Source of the DNA: Onchocerca volvulus
Lineage: Eukaryota > Nematoda > Chromadorea > Rhabditida > Onchocercidae
Direction of reading: 5' to 3'
Assembly: GCA_000499405.2 (NCBI GenBank)
Contig: HG738140.1
Span: 4,424,008-4,488,007, forward strand
Length of the DNA stretch: 64,000 bases
Positions within the stretch are counted from its first letter, which is position 1. Each line of letters opens with the position of its first letter. Position numbers and translations under genes: made by a program. Below the pieces are notes generated by a model that saw only the letters and a list, made by a program, of their open reading frames with translations, was not told the DNA's origin and did not search any database. This document shows positions 26,290 to 39,337 of this stretch, piece after piece.

Positions 26290-29200
26290 AATCAATATTT
26301 CGTCAAAATGAAAATTAACGAAAAAAAAAGTGCTGAAATAAATAATGTCAAAAAAATAAATAAAAAAATGAATTAATCAGATAATCGAATTAAGTATGAA
26401 AATTAATGCAACATGGATAAACATATTTTGTTGAAGAATTTTGATAAATTTTTCAAAATAATCATTTAGAAAAAATTTTTTAAATCATTTTAAATTATGA
26501 ATCGAACAAATATATTAATGAATTAATTAGTAAAGTTTTAATAGCATCTAAATAAAATAAAATAATCAATCGATAATTCTTTACATTTGTCTTTTTCTTT
26601 CCTTCTTTATTTTTTTTTTTTTTTTTTTTTTTGTTTGGAGAATTGTATAAATCAAAGAAAGAAAAAAAACATGATTAATTAAATAAACTATAAAATAAAA
26701 AGGAAAAAAACATAATTAATTAAATAAACTATAGAATAGAAACCGGAAAAATTTAAGCATACTATTATTAATAGAAATTGGAAAAAAAGAAAATTATAAT
26801 TTGAAAAAATTTAAAAAAAGAGAAAAGAGGAAAGAGAAATGATGAAAAATAGATTTGATAGATGGTTAGGAAGCAAACAACAGGAGGAGGAATGATACAC
26901 GAAATGATTTTCAAAATTAAACTAATCGATTTTAGTATCACCCAGCCGTTCGTTCGTCTTCTCATTCTGCTTCATCATACAATGTGTTTTGATGGATAAA
27001 AAAAATTTTTAATTTCAACAAAGTTGTTTTTTTTCTCTTTTTTTGATTTTTAAAAAAGTACTTATTTATGTTGGTAAGTAAGTTGAAAAAATAAATTTGA
27101 AAAAGTTGGAAAAAAAATTTTTCGTTAGAAGTTTGAAAAATATGCTTGAAAAAAAGTAAAGTTTGAAGAAAAAAGTGTTGAAGTTGTAAATTGAAAAGTA
27201 CATTTTTGAAAAAGTAGAAAATTTTTTGGAAAAAAAAATATTCTTAACATTGCAACTTGAGAAATATATTTAGAGAAAAAAGAATATTTGAAAAAAAAAA
27301 AAAAAGGTGCTTAAATTACAAGTTAGAAAATATATTTCAAAAAAAAAAATAGGAATTTTCGGGAAAAAGTTTTTGGTTTTCTTTTTTTTTTTGTTTTTTT
27401 TTTGAAAATACGCTTGTTTTTATATATATATATATATTTTTTTTGTTAAGAATGGAAAAAATAGGAAGGTTTTGGAGAAAATTCTTACATTGTAAGTTGA
27501 AAATGAAAAAATTTTTTACAAATTGATTTTACATTTATTTATAAATTGTTTTGAAATATATAAAAAATAGAATGAAATTTGTTTAATTATGATTAAATGA
27601 ATGATTATGTAAATAATTACTTATAGGGAAAAAAAATTTGAGTAAAGTAAAACAAAGTAAAAAGTAAAATAAAGTAAAGTAAAGCAAGTTAAATATATTT
27701 GCGAATAAAAAATTTTATTATAAATATTAAAAAAAAAAAACGAAAAAAACGAAAAAAAAATAAATAAAAGATTTGTTTGTAAAACATACGAATATTTTGA
27801 TTTGTTCAAATAAATAATATTAGATTGAAAATATTTTTTAAAAATTAAAAATTTAAAAAAATTAGCTGAACGATTTTATTAAGTACACGTAATAATTAAC
27901 TTTTGCATTAATTAGTCATGGAATACGTGAAGATGAGAAATGTATTAATTAACTTTTGCATTAATCAGGTCACGTAACACGTGGAAATAAGAAATATTTG
28001 TTAGAAGTTTTCAATGTATTCGTATTCGAACTTTTGAAATTATAATTTTTGTATAGATTAATCAGTCGTCACGTAACACGTAAGGATAAAAAATGTTTGT
28101 TAAAAATTATTTGATATTTATTTTTCTTACTTTTAAATTATAACTTTTATTCACGTAAGACTTGAAAATAAAAATAATAATTAAAATTATATAATGTATT
28201 TTCTTACTTTCGAAATATATTGATCATTTTGTATTATATCAGATAATTCATTGTATTGTGTATTGATTGATCGAAGTTTTGATTCCATCATTTCAGATTT
28301 TCTGTCAACTTTTGTCTCCTTAATAAATATTTCATTTGTTCGTCCAGAAAATTAGAAATGAAATAAGTTTTTTTTTTTTTTTTTTAGATTTATATATTTG
28401 TTATGAAATTTAATAGTATTGAGTGAAATTATAAATTTATGAATAATTATAAAATATATAATTAATTAGTTGATTGATAACTTGTTGTAATTAATTCAAT
28501 CGAATTTAATTTAATCTTTTTTTTTAATAGATAAATAAATGGTTCACTGAAAAATTTCAAAATTTTTGACTTTCTTTAAAGATCGCAAAAGTATTTTTTC
28601 AAAAAATAAATCGCAAACTATTTGCGATTTATTTATTTAAAGTAATGACAAATAATGATGACATTTTATTTGACTGATTGTCTTATTTAGTCAAGGCATT
28701 AATTTTTTGAGAAAATGGAATGAATAATCAAAAAAATTTCGATTACGAAAAATTCCGATATTCTATTTCTATTCCGTACAAACTTTTTTTTATTCTCTTT
28801 TTTTTCAAGACAAAATTATTGAAATTATCTAAAAATCGTTAAATTTATGGCATTTTTTTCTTTTAAATTACCATAATTTTACTTAAATATGTAGTCTTTT
28901 GTTTAAGATTTCATATTAACAGTAATATTTTAATTATTTCGTATTTTATTTAAATAATTTTAGATGTCAAAATTTTCGAAATGTTCACAATTTATTGAAT
29001 CAAATATCAATTAAACAAATATTTGAAACATATTTGATCAATTAATATTTTTCAAATCAAAAGAAAAAGAAAAGGGAAAAAAGAAATTAAAATTGAAATT
29101 AAAAAAAAAGCAGTAAAATAAAAAAGAATTTGAAAAAATCCAAGAATTTTTCTAGAATTTTTCAAATCATAAAATTTTTCATTTTTTAGTTTCCTCAAAA

Positions 29201-32200
29201 AATCTTACAGAACAAGCTGGAGCTAAAAATATTAATTACTGTTTTTCACACTTTATTTTTAAAATAAAAATTTAAACGGAAAGGGAAAGAAAAAAATTAA
29301 AATTGAAACAAAAAAAAAAAAAAAAAATGAAAAGGAACAGAAATGAAATGAAAGAAAATTAATTATGAAAAATTTCGTTAAATTTTTAAAACTAATAAAT
29401 CTTTCATTTTCTCAAATTTCTCCTTAAATATCGTATAAAATATGCTGAAACTATATATTATTTTAAGTTTTAATTCTAAAATTGAAAATTTTTCAAATGA
29501 ATAAAAATAAACTTTGCAACTTACCAAAGTTCTTTTAACTCTCAAAATTTTGAACGGCATTTCGAGCAATATCTACAACATTAATAATAACAGTAATGAT
29601 TATCTTGATAATAATCGATGATGTTTCGGATGATATGTTGGTGATAAGATAAATATATTATTTCCAATAATTTCTATAATAAAAACAAAAATTGATCATT
29701 GATCATTTAATTTTTTAATCATAACAATTATTTAAGTTTAATTATCAAAATCACACATATTTCCGGATGCGATTTTCATTTTTCCATTATTCCGATATAT
29801 TTATCAATTTTCGAAAAATTATTTTCTCTTTACTCGAGATTAGTCATTTTGGAAATTATCTTAAGTAATCGAAAATTCAAATAAACAAAAATTATCTCCA
29901 ATAATCAATAATTAATAAAATTCAAATAATTTTGCAATCAATTTATGATCATTCGATTTCAGATCTCTTTAATGATAAAATTAATAAATATTATAATCGT
30001 TGATAATAAAATATAAAAAATAGTGAAACGAAATGTAATTGAGAGAATTGTATAACTAATAAAAATTCAAAAATCAACGATTGAATGGTTTAAAGGTTTA
30101 AAATGGTTTAAAAAAAAAAAAAAAAAAAAATTGAAAGCAATAGTTTAAAATATTTGTAAACTTTACACAATTTAGAGAAATTTGAAAAGGAAAAAATTTT
30201 GCTAAAAAATGAATAGAAATGATATATATTAATTTGTTTTAATTGATTATCATTTATCAGCTATCAATGATATCATTTTTACTTCTTTAATTCGTTATCA
30301 TAAAAAGTGGAAAAGCAAAATGTGTTGTATCAGATGAATGAAGTTTACAATACCAATAAAATAATTCTAATATACATGGCTATTTTTAGATATTCATAAT
30401 TAATTTTTTCAAGTATTAAGTATTTCAAATATTAAATTATTAAGTATTCTCGAAGTACTTTTTGAATATCAAAGAAAAAAAAAATTATGAAAACGTAACT
30501 TATTTAATTATTCTTTTGAGGTCAGCAAGTGAAGTATAAAGATCAAAAAAAATAAGACAGATAGATATAATAATAAAATTTATATTTAAATCGAAATTGA
30601 GGGTAATTTTAAATGAAGAAATTTTGAATTAAATTTGATTTAAATTTCTAATTCATAGAATCAATTTATCGATTATAACTGTTTATGCTTTTGATCTTAG
30701 TAATTTAAATATTAATTACAGAAAAACATAAATTATTTAGCATAAAGATAGAAAGGAAATGATAATTTAAATTTATTTATCAATACCTTTTTATCAGAAA
30801 TGAGAACATATTTAGAACTTTTGATGAGAATTGTCTAGATTTTAAAATTAATAGCAATCTTTTATTACTAATTTTAATGTTTTTGATATCGCACATTTGC
30901 ATATTTACAGCTTTTGATTGAAAATTCAATTAAATTTGAGTAATTAAATTCGGCTATTAAACATTTCCGAAATAAAGTTACTATAGAAAATACCAAAAAT
31001 AATTGAAAAATTTACAGAATTTATTCACTAATACAATGATTTTTGATATATTCAAACTTTTAAATTGCCATTTGCCAATAAAAATTTTTTGTATTTATTT
31101 GAAATTTTCGGAATTTTATTTTATTCTAAATTATATTTAAATTGAAAAATATCTATTATGATATAAAAGCGATAAAACTACAATTTTATCCTAATCTTTC
31201 GTCATAATTAGCTATTCTTTACTTTTTTTTAGTTAATGAATTGACAAAGAAAAAAAAAAATTAGCTAAAATTTCAATTTTTCAAATCAAAAGATTTAATA
31301 TTTGTCAAAAGAATATCATTGAGATTGTAATTTCTTTAATTATGTTTCTGAATTAAAATAACATTAAAAATATGCATGTATTAAAATTATTGAGTTTAAA
31401 TATTTGATAAAAAATTTTAGTAATTTAATTTTAGTACTCTTTGATTTTTTTTTTTCGAGAGAACAATTTGCTCAGAAAAAAAAATATATATATATATATG
31501 AAATATTTAATATTGAAATTATTAAGTTATTCTATTCCAAATTTTAAGCAATAAATAATTATAAAAAGTCTTAATATATATAATTTTAATATATATATAT
31601 ATATAAAGAAATGTTGTGTTTGATGAATGAATAACAAGAATGATTGATTATTTGATAAGGATTCTTGCCAAAGTAACACATGAATCATTTATTAACAGCA
31701 ATTTATCATTATTCATGTTTGCTTAAAATTAAACTTATCATTTTTATAAGCTTATTGGATGCTCAGAAAGCTTATCGTTATTCATTCGAAATCGTTCCAA
31801 TCAGAATTCAAATATCAAAGAAGATAATTTAATTTCTAAATAAAATATCAATTTAAACTAAGACAATTTAATTTTTAAATAAAATAAATTAATTATTTTT
31901 GAAATTCAGAAATTTTCAGTATAATTAGTTTATTAATTGTGTAACTAATAAATTAAAATTGTTATTTATAGAATTTGCTTCATTTCTGTGTGCGTGCGTG
32001 TGTGTGTTTCCTTTTCAAATGACTATTTTTAAGATGTTTTTGTCAAATTTTATCACAACTGAAATGTTTTTTCCATCAATTTGATGACAAATGTCGCTCT
32101 TTTCCTCTCCTTCAAATTTAAAATGTTAAAATTTCATTACTAATTTACTTCGTTGTTTTCCTTTACTCCAGTTAGGTTTGATCGAATTCGAGTAGCTCAT

Positions 32201-33370
32201 GTGATATCGATTATCTTAGATATTTCAATATTTGATGCTATTTTTGATGATCAAATTTAGCCAAAATTTTTTTTTTCTCCGAAAATAATATTTAGGAAAA
32301 GAAATTAGTAATAAATAGGAAATTGAATGGAAATAGTCTTTATTAAATGTATACCAAATTTTAGGTTTAAGAAAAATGAACTTTTCTGATAGAATTGCTT
32401 AAATAAAGAAGAATTTTGAGGATTTTTTTGAAAAGAATGAATTTTTTAAGATTCAAATTCTATTGCTAAAATTTAAATTCTAATTTTTTAAGATTCAATT
32501 TCAAATTCCATTCAAATTTTATTATTTGCAGATTTTGGTTTAACTTAAATTAATAATAATTTGAATAGAATCTGACGTTAGGATCAAAGGAGTAATGACT
32601 TCGTCGGTCTATTCATTAACCTGGATATCTCAAAACAGGTCATATCAATACGTAACAGTTCCAATTTTTTTTTTTTTTTTTTTTTCGCAACAATTCTAAT
32701 TCAATAACAATTCAATTCTAATTCAGTAATAATTCTAATTGATTAACAAATCTAATTAAATTCTAATTCTAGTTAGAATTAATGCAACAATTCTAATTTG
32801 TAACTATAATGTTACAGCCAAGATTGTCTTAGATCTCTTATAAAAAATAAATTAAGGAAAATCAGATAGTTCAATGCCTGAAGATTAGAGCTGATAATTG
32901 AACGAATTTTACGTCATTCAATTTTTCGGCACATTTTCCCTCCCCCCTCCCCCGGCAGAGAATTACATTAAGATTTATGAATTAAATTATTATCACAGAT
33001 TTATCACTAATCTTTGAACTATAGCTTAATCCGTTGATAACGAATTTGAATTATAAATTTGCATATTTCATCCAATTTTTCGGCACATTTTCCACTAACG
33101 GAGAATTATGTCAGGAGATATTTGCATTTTAATGAATAAACTGCTATAATTATCTTTACCATTCTTATCATAATCTTATCATAATCTCTAAATTATAATT
33201 TAATCAATTCGTAACAAATTTGAATTGTAAATTCGATGTATAAATCTAAAATCCTATAAAGAGTAGTTAGAGAGGACAGTTGATTGATTTCGACAAATCA
33301 ATTTATTAATGATTTGATTATCCTTACTACGCATTCTTTTGCATCTCCTTGAAATGAAGGAGGCGTGATA
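26290..33370. other. Intergenic AT-rich region upstream of AGL
   Basis: No gene recognised. The first few hundred bases upstream of 26289 should hold the AGL promoter, but no clear promoter or trans-splice acceptor stands out. Contents include long A/T runs, (TA)n near 27421-27436 and 31590-31605, a perfect 14-bp-arm hairpin at 28604-28634, a CACGT-containing repeat cluster at about 27880-28165 and a G-rich run (minus strand) at 32938-32956. Two related blocks with ttttcggcacattttcc occur near 32923 and 33075. Confidence 0.55.
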
Positions 33371-33375
33371 GAGAG

Positions 33376-33388
33376 TGACCTTTGACCT
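33376..33388 (-). promoter_or_regulatory. Perfect DR1 nuclear-receptor element
   Basis: On the minus strand this reads AGGTCA-A-AGGTCA, the canonical direct repeat with one spacer bound by HNF4/RXR-type nuclear receptors. Binding is not shown. It sits about 160 bp before the everted-repeat array. Confidence 0.45.
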
Positions 33389-33529
33389 GTAAGCATCTAG
33401 CTCCGTATTAAGGATTGCTGTCCACTCATTGGTTGCATCATTTTGAGAGAGTGACCGCGTGGACAAATGGTTGCACATCATTTAACTTAGGTAAATATCA
33501 TTTGTTAGTGTGCAGCCATTAGCTGTGTC

Positions 33530-34885
33530 CAATGCAAGATGACCTCGGGGTCAAGCAAATCATTTGTATTCTTATAGTTTGCTTTCAATGTGTAACCATT
33601 GACTATGTCCTTAGGGTCAAGTAAATGACCCCAGGGTCAAGCAAATCAATTGCATTTTTGTGGATTCAATCGTTCATTTCTTTTTTCTTAATCGAAAGTG
33701 AATGATAATTTTTTTTTTTTTCTAAAATTTCATTCTCCATTCATATTTACTACTAATGCAGTAAATTAAGTAAATATTAAGTAAAAATTAAGTAAAAAAT
33801 GTTGATGTCCACCCATTTTGGCTACTACTTCTGTTCAAGCAACTCCAAGCTCATGCAACTCAATTGCAGGTTATTCGACTTGAATAAATGTCATCTATTG
33901 ATTGTGTTCTTGTGCAAATGACCTCAGGGTCAAGCAAGTCAGTTGCTCATGAATGATCATTGATCACTTGGAAAGATCGCTTTTAGTGTAAATTCATCGG
34001 ATCGCTTTCAGTGTAACTGTTTCTTTCCCTTCAAAATTTCATTTTTCTTTTAAATTTACTACTTTTTAGTAGATAGATATTGATTAGATAAATATTGCTA
34101 ATGTTAACTATTGGATATACCTGTACAAATGACCCCGGAATCAAGCAACTTAGTTGCATATCCCTTGATTTAGATATATATCAGGTAAATATTGCTAATG
34201 CTCACCTATTGGATGTATTTTTGTACGAATGACCACAGGGTCAAGCAAGTCAGTTGCATATTCCTCAACTTAGGTAAATGCCATTTATCGATGTCCATCC
34301 ACTTCCTCTGCGAATGACCCCAAGGTCAAACAACTCAATTGCATATCACTTGATTTGGGTAAATATCATTTGTTGATGTCCATCTATTGGTTGCATTCTT
34401 GCACAAATGACCGCGAGGTCAAACAACTCAATTGCATATCACTCAATCTGGGTAAATGCCATTTGTTGACATCCATTCATTGCCCCTCTCTGGCGCAAAT
34501 GACCTCGGGTTCAAACAACTCGGTTGCATATTACTCAATTTAGAGAAATGTCAGTCATTGCCTCTCTCCTGATGGCAAATGACCTCGATTTCAAACAACT
34601 AAGTTGCATACGCTCAATTTGGTATTGCTATTTATTGCCTCTTTCCTGTGCAAATGACCTCGGGGTCAAACAACAACTAAGTTGCAAACGCTCGATTAGT
34701 GCAAACAATTACAAAGGAATTTGGAGTGTAAATCAAATATGGATATGTGTAGTATGTAATAGTAAGAAAATATACAGTTATCTGAGAGAGATCTAGAGAA
34801 TTACAGGGAGGATTATACATTATACATGGATATTTACCTATTTACCGCAATATCATCAGATGAGAATGACCTCAAGGTCAAGCAA
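33530..34885. repeat. Minisatellite (about 75-100-bp units) with conserved everted TGACC-N4-GGTCA core
   Basis: At least twelve copies of a 14-bp core occur, starting at 33540, 33626, 33919, 34130 (degenerate), 34230, 34315, 34408, 34500, 34580 (degenerate), 34655 and 34867, with partial units between. Each core is usually followed by AAGCAA or AAACAACT, then CAATTGCATAT, 'ctTgatttgggtaaatg', 'ccatttgttgatgtccatc' and 'attg'. The core is an everted pair of nuclear-receptor half-sites (TGACCT NN AGGTCA in the copy at 34867). Short open frames across the array are by-products of the repeat and are not called as genes. Confidence 0.85.
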
Positions 34886-35421
34886 ATCGATCAGATTGTT
34901 CAATTGCTCATCATTTTACATTCTTTCGTCCAGTTGACATATAGCAAAATAACAATTTGTTCTTTGAAAACTTTATGCTTTTTTTTTTTTTTTAATTTCG
35001 AATATAAACAAATCGATTGTCTTTTTACTTGTCAAAATGTTTGCTCTAAATCTGTCTAAAATATTCCAATTCAAAATCTCTCTCAATATTTTACGAATTA
35101 AATAACTTTTTTCTAACATTTTTAGGAAGATAATTATGTTGCGTAATTACTAATTATTATTTCATTGATTGAAATTAAAATATTCTTGATGATTTGAAAT
35201 CAAAGATCGAAATCAATATATGACATTTGTGACATGAAAAAATCAATAAAGAGTGGTAATATCTTTTGAAAAAATAGTTACTTACATATGATGAAAATGT
35301 TTTCTCGAAAAAGATCACTACATCAATTTTTATGAATCATAAAATTTGACAAAAAATTTGATCAAATATTTGCTACGATGTTAATCTCATGGCCATTTTC
35401 TTGTTAACTTAATTTACATTA

Positions 35422-35486
35422 ATTAATCGAATAAGTAATTTTATTTGATCAAATTTTGATCAAATAAAATCACTTATTTGATTAAT
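35422..35486. repeat. Inverted repeat, 30-bp arms, 5-base loop
   Basis: Arms 35422-35451 and 35457-35486 are reverse complements with two mismatches. It could form a stable hairpin or cruciform. No flanking target-site duplication was identified. Confidence 0.85.
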
Positions 35487-35879
35487 TCATATTATTACTT
35501 GTACCACAATATTAAAACCCTTTTATTATTATTATTTGTAATAATTTTTTATCATCAGAATCGTCTTATCATTGTTTATGCCTTATCGTTAAATTCATTT
35601 TACAATTTTTTATCATTATCACTAAAATCATCTCCTCTACTTAAACTTTTTGATAGCTTTTAATTTGTTTCGTAAGAATAAGTAATTTTTATTTCCTAAA
35701 CTTCAATATTTTTAATCTTTCGCATAATTTTAAGTAAAATTCATAGCATAATATTGCTACTATAAAATCAATAATTTTATTATTTGCTTATCTTACAATC
35801 CAAAAAAAAAAGAGACAACACACCAACCTCTCATCTATATATTTTCAAATTCGTCATATTTTAGCGCTTATCCACACAT

Positions 35880-36140
35880 GGGATTCCGTTTTACGCAATT
35901 TGGTTTATATCACTCTGATGAAATGGTTTCACAGTGGCATCACGTGGGACGATTTGTGCACTTCGGCTTATGTTACTCTGAGTCGATGGTTTCGTACTGA
36001 TGTCATGTTTTAGTTTTGGTTTGTATGCAACTATCTCGTATGGCTGTTTTTGTGGCTGGTAGGTTGCCGGATTAGAGTACGCGGAGACGTGGAGGAGTTG
36101 CAAGTACCACGTTCGGACGTGTATTACTTACGTAGGATGA
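35880..36140 (-). other. Exon-like, less AT-rich island with a 60-odd-bp internal repeat
   Basis: This stretch is clearly richer in G+C than its surroundings. On the minus strand it has a frame of about 70 codons rich in Pro, Gln, Ser and Thr, with a phrase of the type KPxxQSxI occurring twice. At DNA level two copies of about 62 bp begin near 35901 and 35963. The frame can end in a good donor (TTGC/gtaaaa, about 35895). I found no homology and no linked exons, so it may be a minus-strand exon, part of the eIF3g upstream regulatory region, or a repeat. Confidence 0.3.
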
Positions 36141-36610
36141 CGTGATGCATATAATTCATGGCAGTTATATTGAGGATTAGGTACACTTCGTTGAAAAGTA
36201 ATAGTTATAAAAAGAATTTCAGTAATCGGTTTGTTACTGTTCATGAATTATTGATTGAATGACTAATATATATGCTGTAAAAAAATTATTGACGAAAATT
36301 CGATATGCTTTTAGAGTTATTAGCTATTTTTTAGCATTTACCTAAAGATGACTAAGCGTTTTAATCATTCTTAAATTATTTACTTAAGTAATTGCTAGTG
36401 TATTCGTACAATACAGAATTGATGAGGAGGGAACGACTAACGGAAAATATGCTCATTATTCGAGATCATTTTTCACGCTATCACTATTTGTCACTAGATT
36501 ATTATGCTGCAAGTACAACTGTTGAATTGTGATATATAGAAGTTTTCGTGGAAGTGTTGTTTATCCTATATCAGAATATTTATTTATGTAATGTCAATTA
36601 ATGACGTCAT

Positions 36611-36622
36611 TATTTATTTCAG
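36611..36622 (+). promoter_or_regulatory. Probable trans-splice acceptor of eIF3g
   Basis: The sequence tatttatttcag ends 17 bases before the eIF3g ATG with no upstream exon needed. This is the pattern expected of a nematode spliced-leader acceptor. Confidence 0.5.
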
Positions 36623-36639
36623 GTTAATTATTTAGAAAG

Positions 36640-39246
36640 ATGGCTGTAACAACAGCAGGTACTACACTTCCACTTCCTAATCTGTAAGTTATATAATTTT
36701 TTTTCACTATTTATTGAGTAACATTGCGTATATTATTTATGATGTATTTGACAATTCGAAGTACAATATTATGTAACGTAGTTGTGCTCATTTGATGATA
36801 CAATTGATCAGTTTTACATATAGATGTAGCAGCTGAAAATTTGGGAAATACTCGTTCTTTGGAAGTTATGCTACTTTAATCTTTGTTTTGTTGTCATTCT
36901 CTAATTGCTGCTTATTTTGCAGAAGTTCTATTTCTGCTATTGGTAGTTGGGCTGAAGCAGTCGAACAGGAGAGTAAGTCGTCCTTATTCTTTCGTAAATT
37001 TTTTGTTTTATGCTTGTGCTTAGTTTTTGAATTTCTTATACGAAACTGATGAGTAATTGCATTATCAGGAAGTGAGATGTGAGGATTAGAATATAGAGTG
37101 TAGTGAATTTTTGAAAATTTCTGTTGAACTTAAGCGCTGCTTGCTTCTATAGTGCTGTAGAATTAAGATGTGTACTTGTTGATTTGATACATTTGTGTCG
37201 GACAGGCAATGGAATTATTGAATGATTTCTCGGGTATGTAATCATGAGATTCGAAAGATGATAAGACGGATAAATTTTGCTTAGTCTGGCGAAAGTATTT
37301 GAGACCTGTTTCCTTTATGTGAAGTTCTTTTGTTGTATATATTTTGCGTGACTTTTCCAGCTTTGGGTGGAACACGTGAATCGACAAAAGACGGTGTTAA
37401 AATTGTAACCGATATTATTTCTGATGATACCGGCAAATATAAGGTCAGCAAAGTTGATGGAGATACCGGTTTAATATTAATGATTTGATTTCGTTAAAGT
37501 AGTAATGGTGACATTTTCAATTGGTAAACAAATAAATAAAGGAATTAATCAAGAAAGCACATTAGATAAGTAAATTCAAATTCATATAAATCATATAAGC
37601 CGAACGAAGGCCTAAATGCAGCAATCTCAAGCAATGTTTGGTTTTGTGCTATTTATATCATATGATAGGTTGTGACAACTTTTAAAGTTGTAACGAAAAA
37701 GGTGGCAAGACCAATAGCAGAGCGGAAGAAATGGAAGAAATTTGGGCAATGCAAGAATGATGGTCCTGGACCGCATGTGTCCACAACTTATGTTGCTGAA
37801 GAAGTCCTTATGCAATTCATTAGGAATCGTGCTGGTGAAGTAAGTAATTTGTTTCTGATATTTTTTCGTTAGCACTCTATTTGATAAATTTTAAATAGCT
37901 AGAACTGCACTAAATATATTTTAGCAACAACTCGATATCGGTGATGAAGGAACTAAGGTTACAACGACAGCTGGAGGATCATTCACTCATTGTCGCTATT
38001 GCAAAGTTGGTTTATTTAAAATTCTATGGAAGGAAATAATATTTGATTCTCACCATATCTTAAAGAATTAGAACCATTGTACTTTTATTTTTGATTTCAA
38101 AGAGAAATCCGCACTGTGCTTGCAAACTTAAAATTACGGGTAAATTAAATGCGCATTTAATCATATCTCAGTAATGTTATGGTCGTAGTTTGATTAAATT
38201 GGTTTAATGTTGATTGGAATGCTTACAATCTAATTTATATTTCGAGATCATTTTTAGTCGGATGAACATTGGTCTGTAAGTTGTCCATACAAGTCAATGT
38301 ATGCGAAAGATGATGAAGAGGATATGGAAAATAAAGAGAAAGATACAAAGCTCGGTCCAGCAGTGCCGGGATCAGGCAAATATGTAGCACCGGGAATGCG
38401 TGGAGATCGGCCAGTGATTACAGGTGGTGCAGAAAGAAGGTCCGAGGAAAATACATGCAGAGTTACAAATTTGCCAGAAGAATGTGATGAAATGGTTATA
38501 TCATTTTTCGAAATTTTGAATCATGCTTTGAGTCATGTTTTTCTTTATCGAATTTTATTTTACTTCAGTTTTAGTTGTGAGATGAGTGCTGTATGATTTA
38601 AAAGGATTTTTATGTATTATTATAATTTGGAAGTTTGAGATTATTGCTTTTAGCTTGCATACAATATCAAACTGAATAAAAATAAGGAAGTTCAAGAAAG
38701 TTGCTATATTTTCCGTATTGCTGTATCATTTAATAGTTTTAATATTTTTAGGAACTCCGTGCTTTGTTTGGCACTGTGGGTACCGTAAATCGAGTCTTTA
38801 TTGCGAAGGATAAGCACACGAATAAACCGAAAGGATTCGCTTTTGTCACATTTGAACATCGGAGTCAAACAGAAGCCGCGATACAGAAATTGAATGGATA
38901 TAAGCTAGATCATCTCGTATTAAAAGTTGAATGGACAAGGTTTGTTTGATTGTATTCTGTAATTTGGAAATGGTTTATAATTTTATCGATCATATCAGTT
39001 CAACTATCAGTTGTTATCACTGGTTACCAATTGGTAAAAGATAATGCAGTTTAATTTTACTATGTTAAATTTCATGTTTCAAGGTATCGGAAAACTTTTT
39101 TTTGAGTCATTTATCGTTATTAGGAATTTCTTACAGTATAGTTGTAATGATGGCCATGTTATCTTATCGCCAAGAAGTTGACTTTCAAGTGAATGATATT
39201 TCCGGTAAAATCAATAACAGTTTTTCATTTCAGACCAAATAATTAA
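36640..39246 (+). CDS. eif-3.G: Eukaryotic translation initiation factor 3 subunit G
   Basis: eIF3g is a cytoplasmic eIF3 subunit involved in mRNA recruitment, scanning and reinitiation. Eight exons (36640-36683, 36923-36972, 37361-37443, 37669-37839, 37925-38005, 38258-38494, 38752-38939, 39234-39246) give 867 bases, 288 residues plus stop. The N-terminal half contains the conserved eIF3g region (GSWAEAV, then RPIAERKKWKKFG). It is followed by a zinc knuckle with exact CX2CX4HX4C spacing starting CRYC. A linker ending GKYVAPGMRG leads to a C-terminal RRM with RNP2-like CRVTNLPEE and RNP1 KGFAFVTF. The protein ends VEWTRPNN, close to other eIF3g C-termini. Every junction is in phase. Candidate polyadenylation signal AATAAA at 39338-39343. 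ARL2 follows 445 bp downstream on the same strand, as in a nematode operon. Confidence 0.97.
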
Positions 39247-39337
39247 CGACATTTCGCAACAGTTGCACTACATGAATTTGAATGGAATTTTTCATGATTT
39301 TTGTTTTAATTGTATTAACCTGTGATGCTCGAGTTTG

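Noticed and set aside
33254..33481. 75-codon minus-strand frame next to the minisatellite
   Set aside because: No recognisable domain, no partner exons, and it overlaps the start of the repeat region and the DR1 element.
34355..34796. Overlapping plus-strand frames with repeated peptides in the receptor-site array
   Set aside because: They follow from the repeat unit; frames shift between copies and contain no conserved domain.
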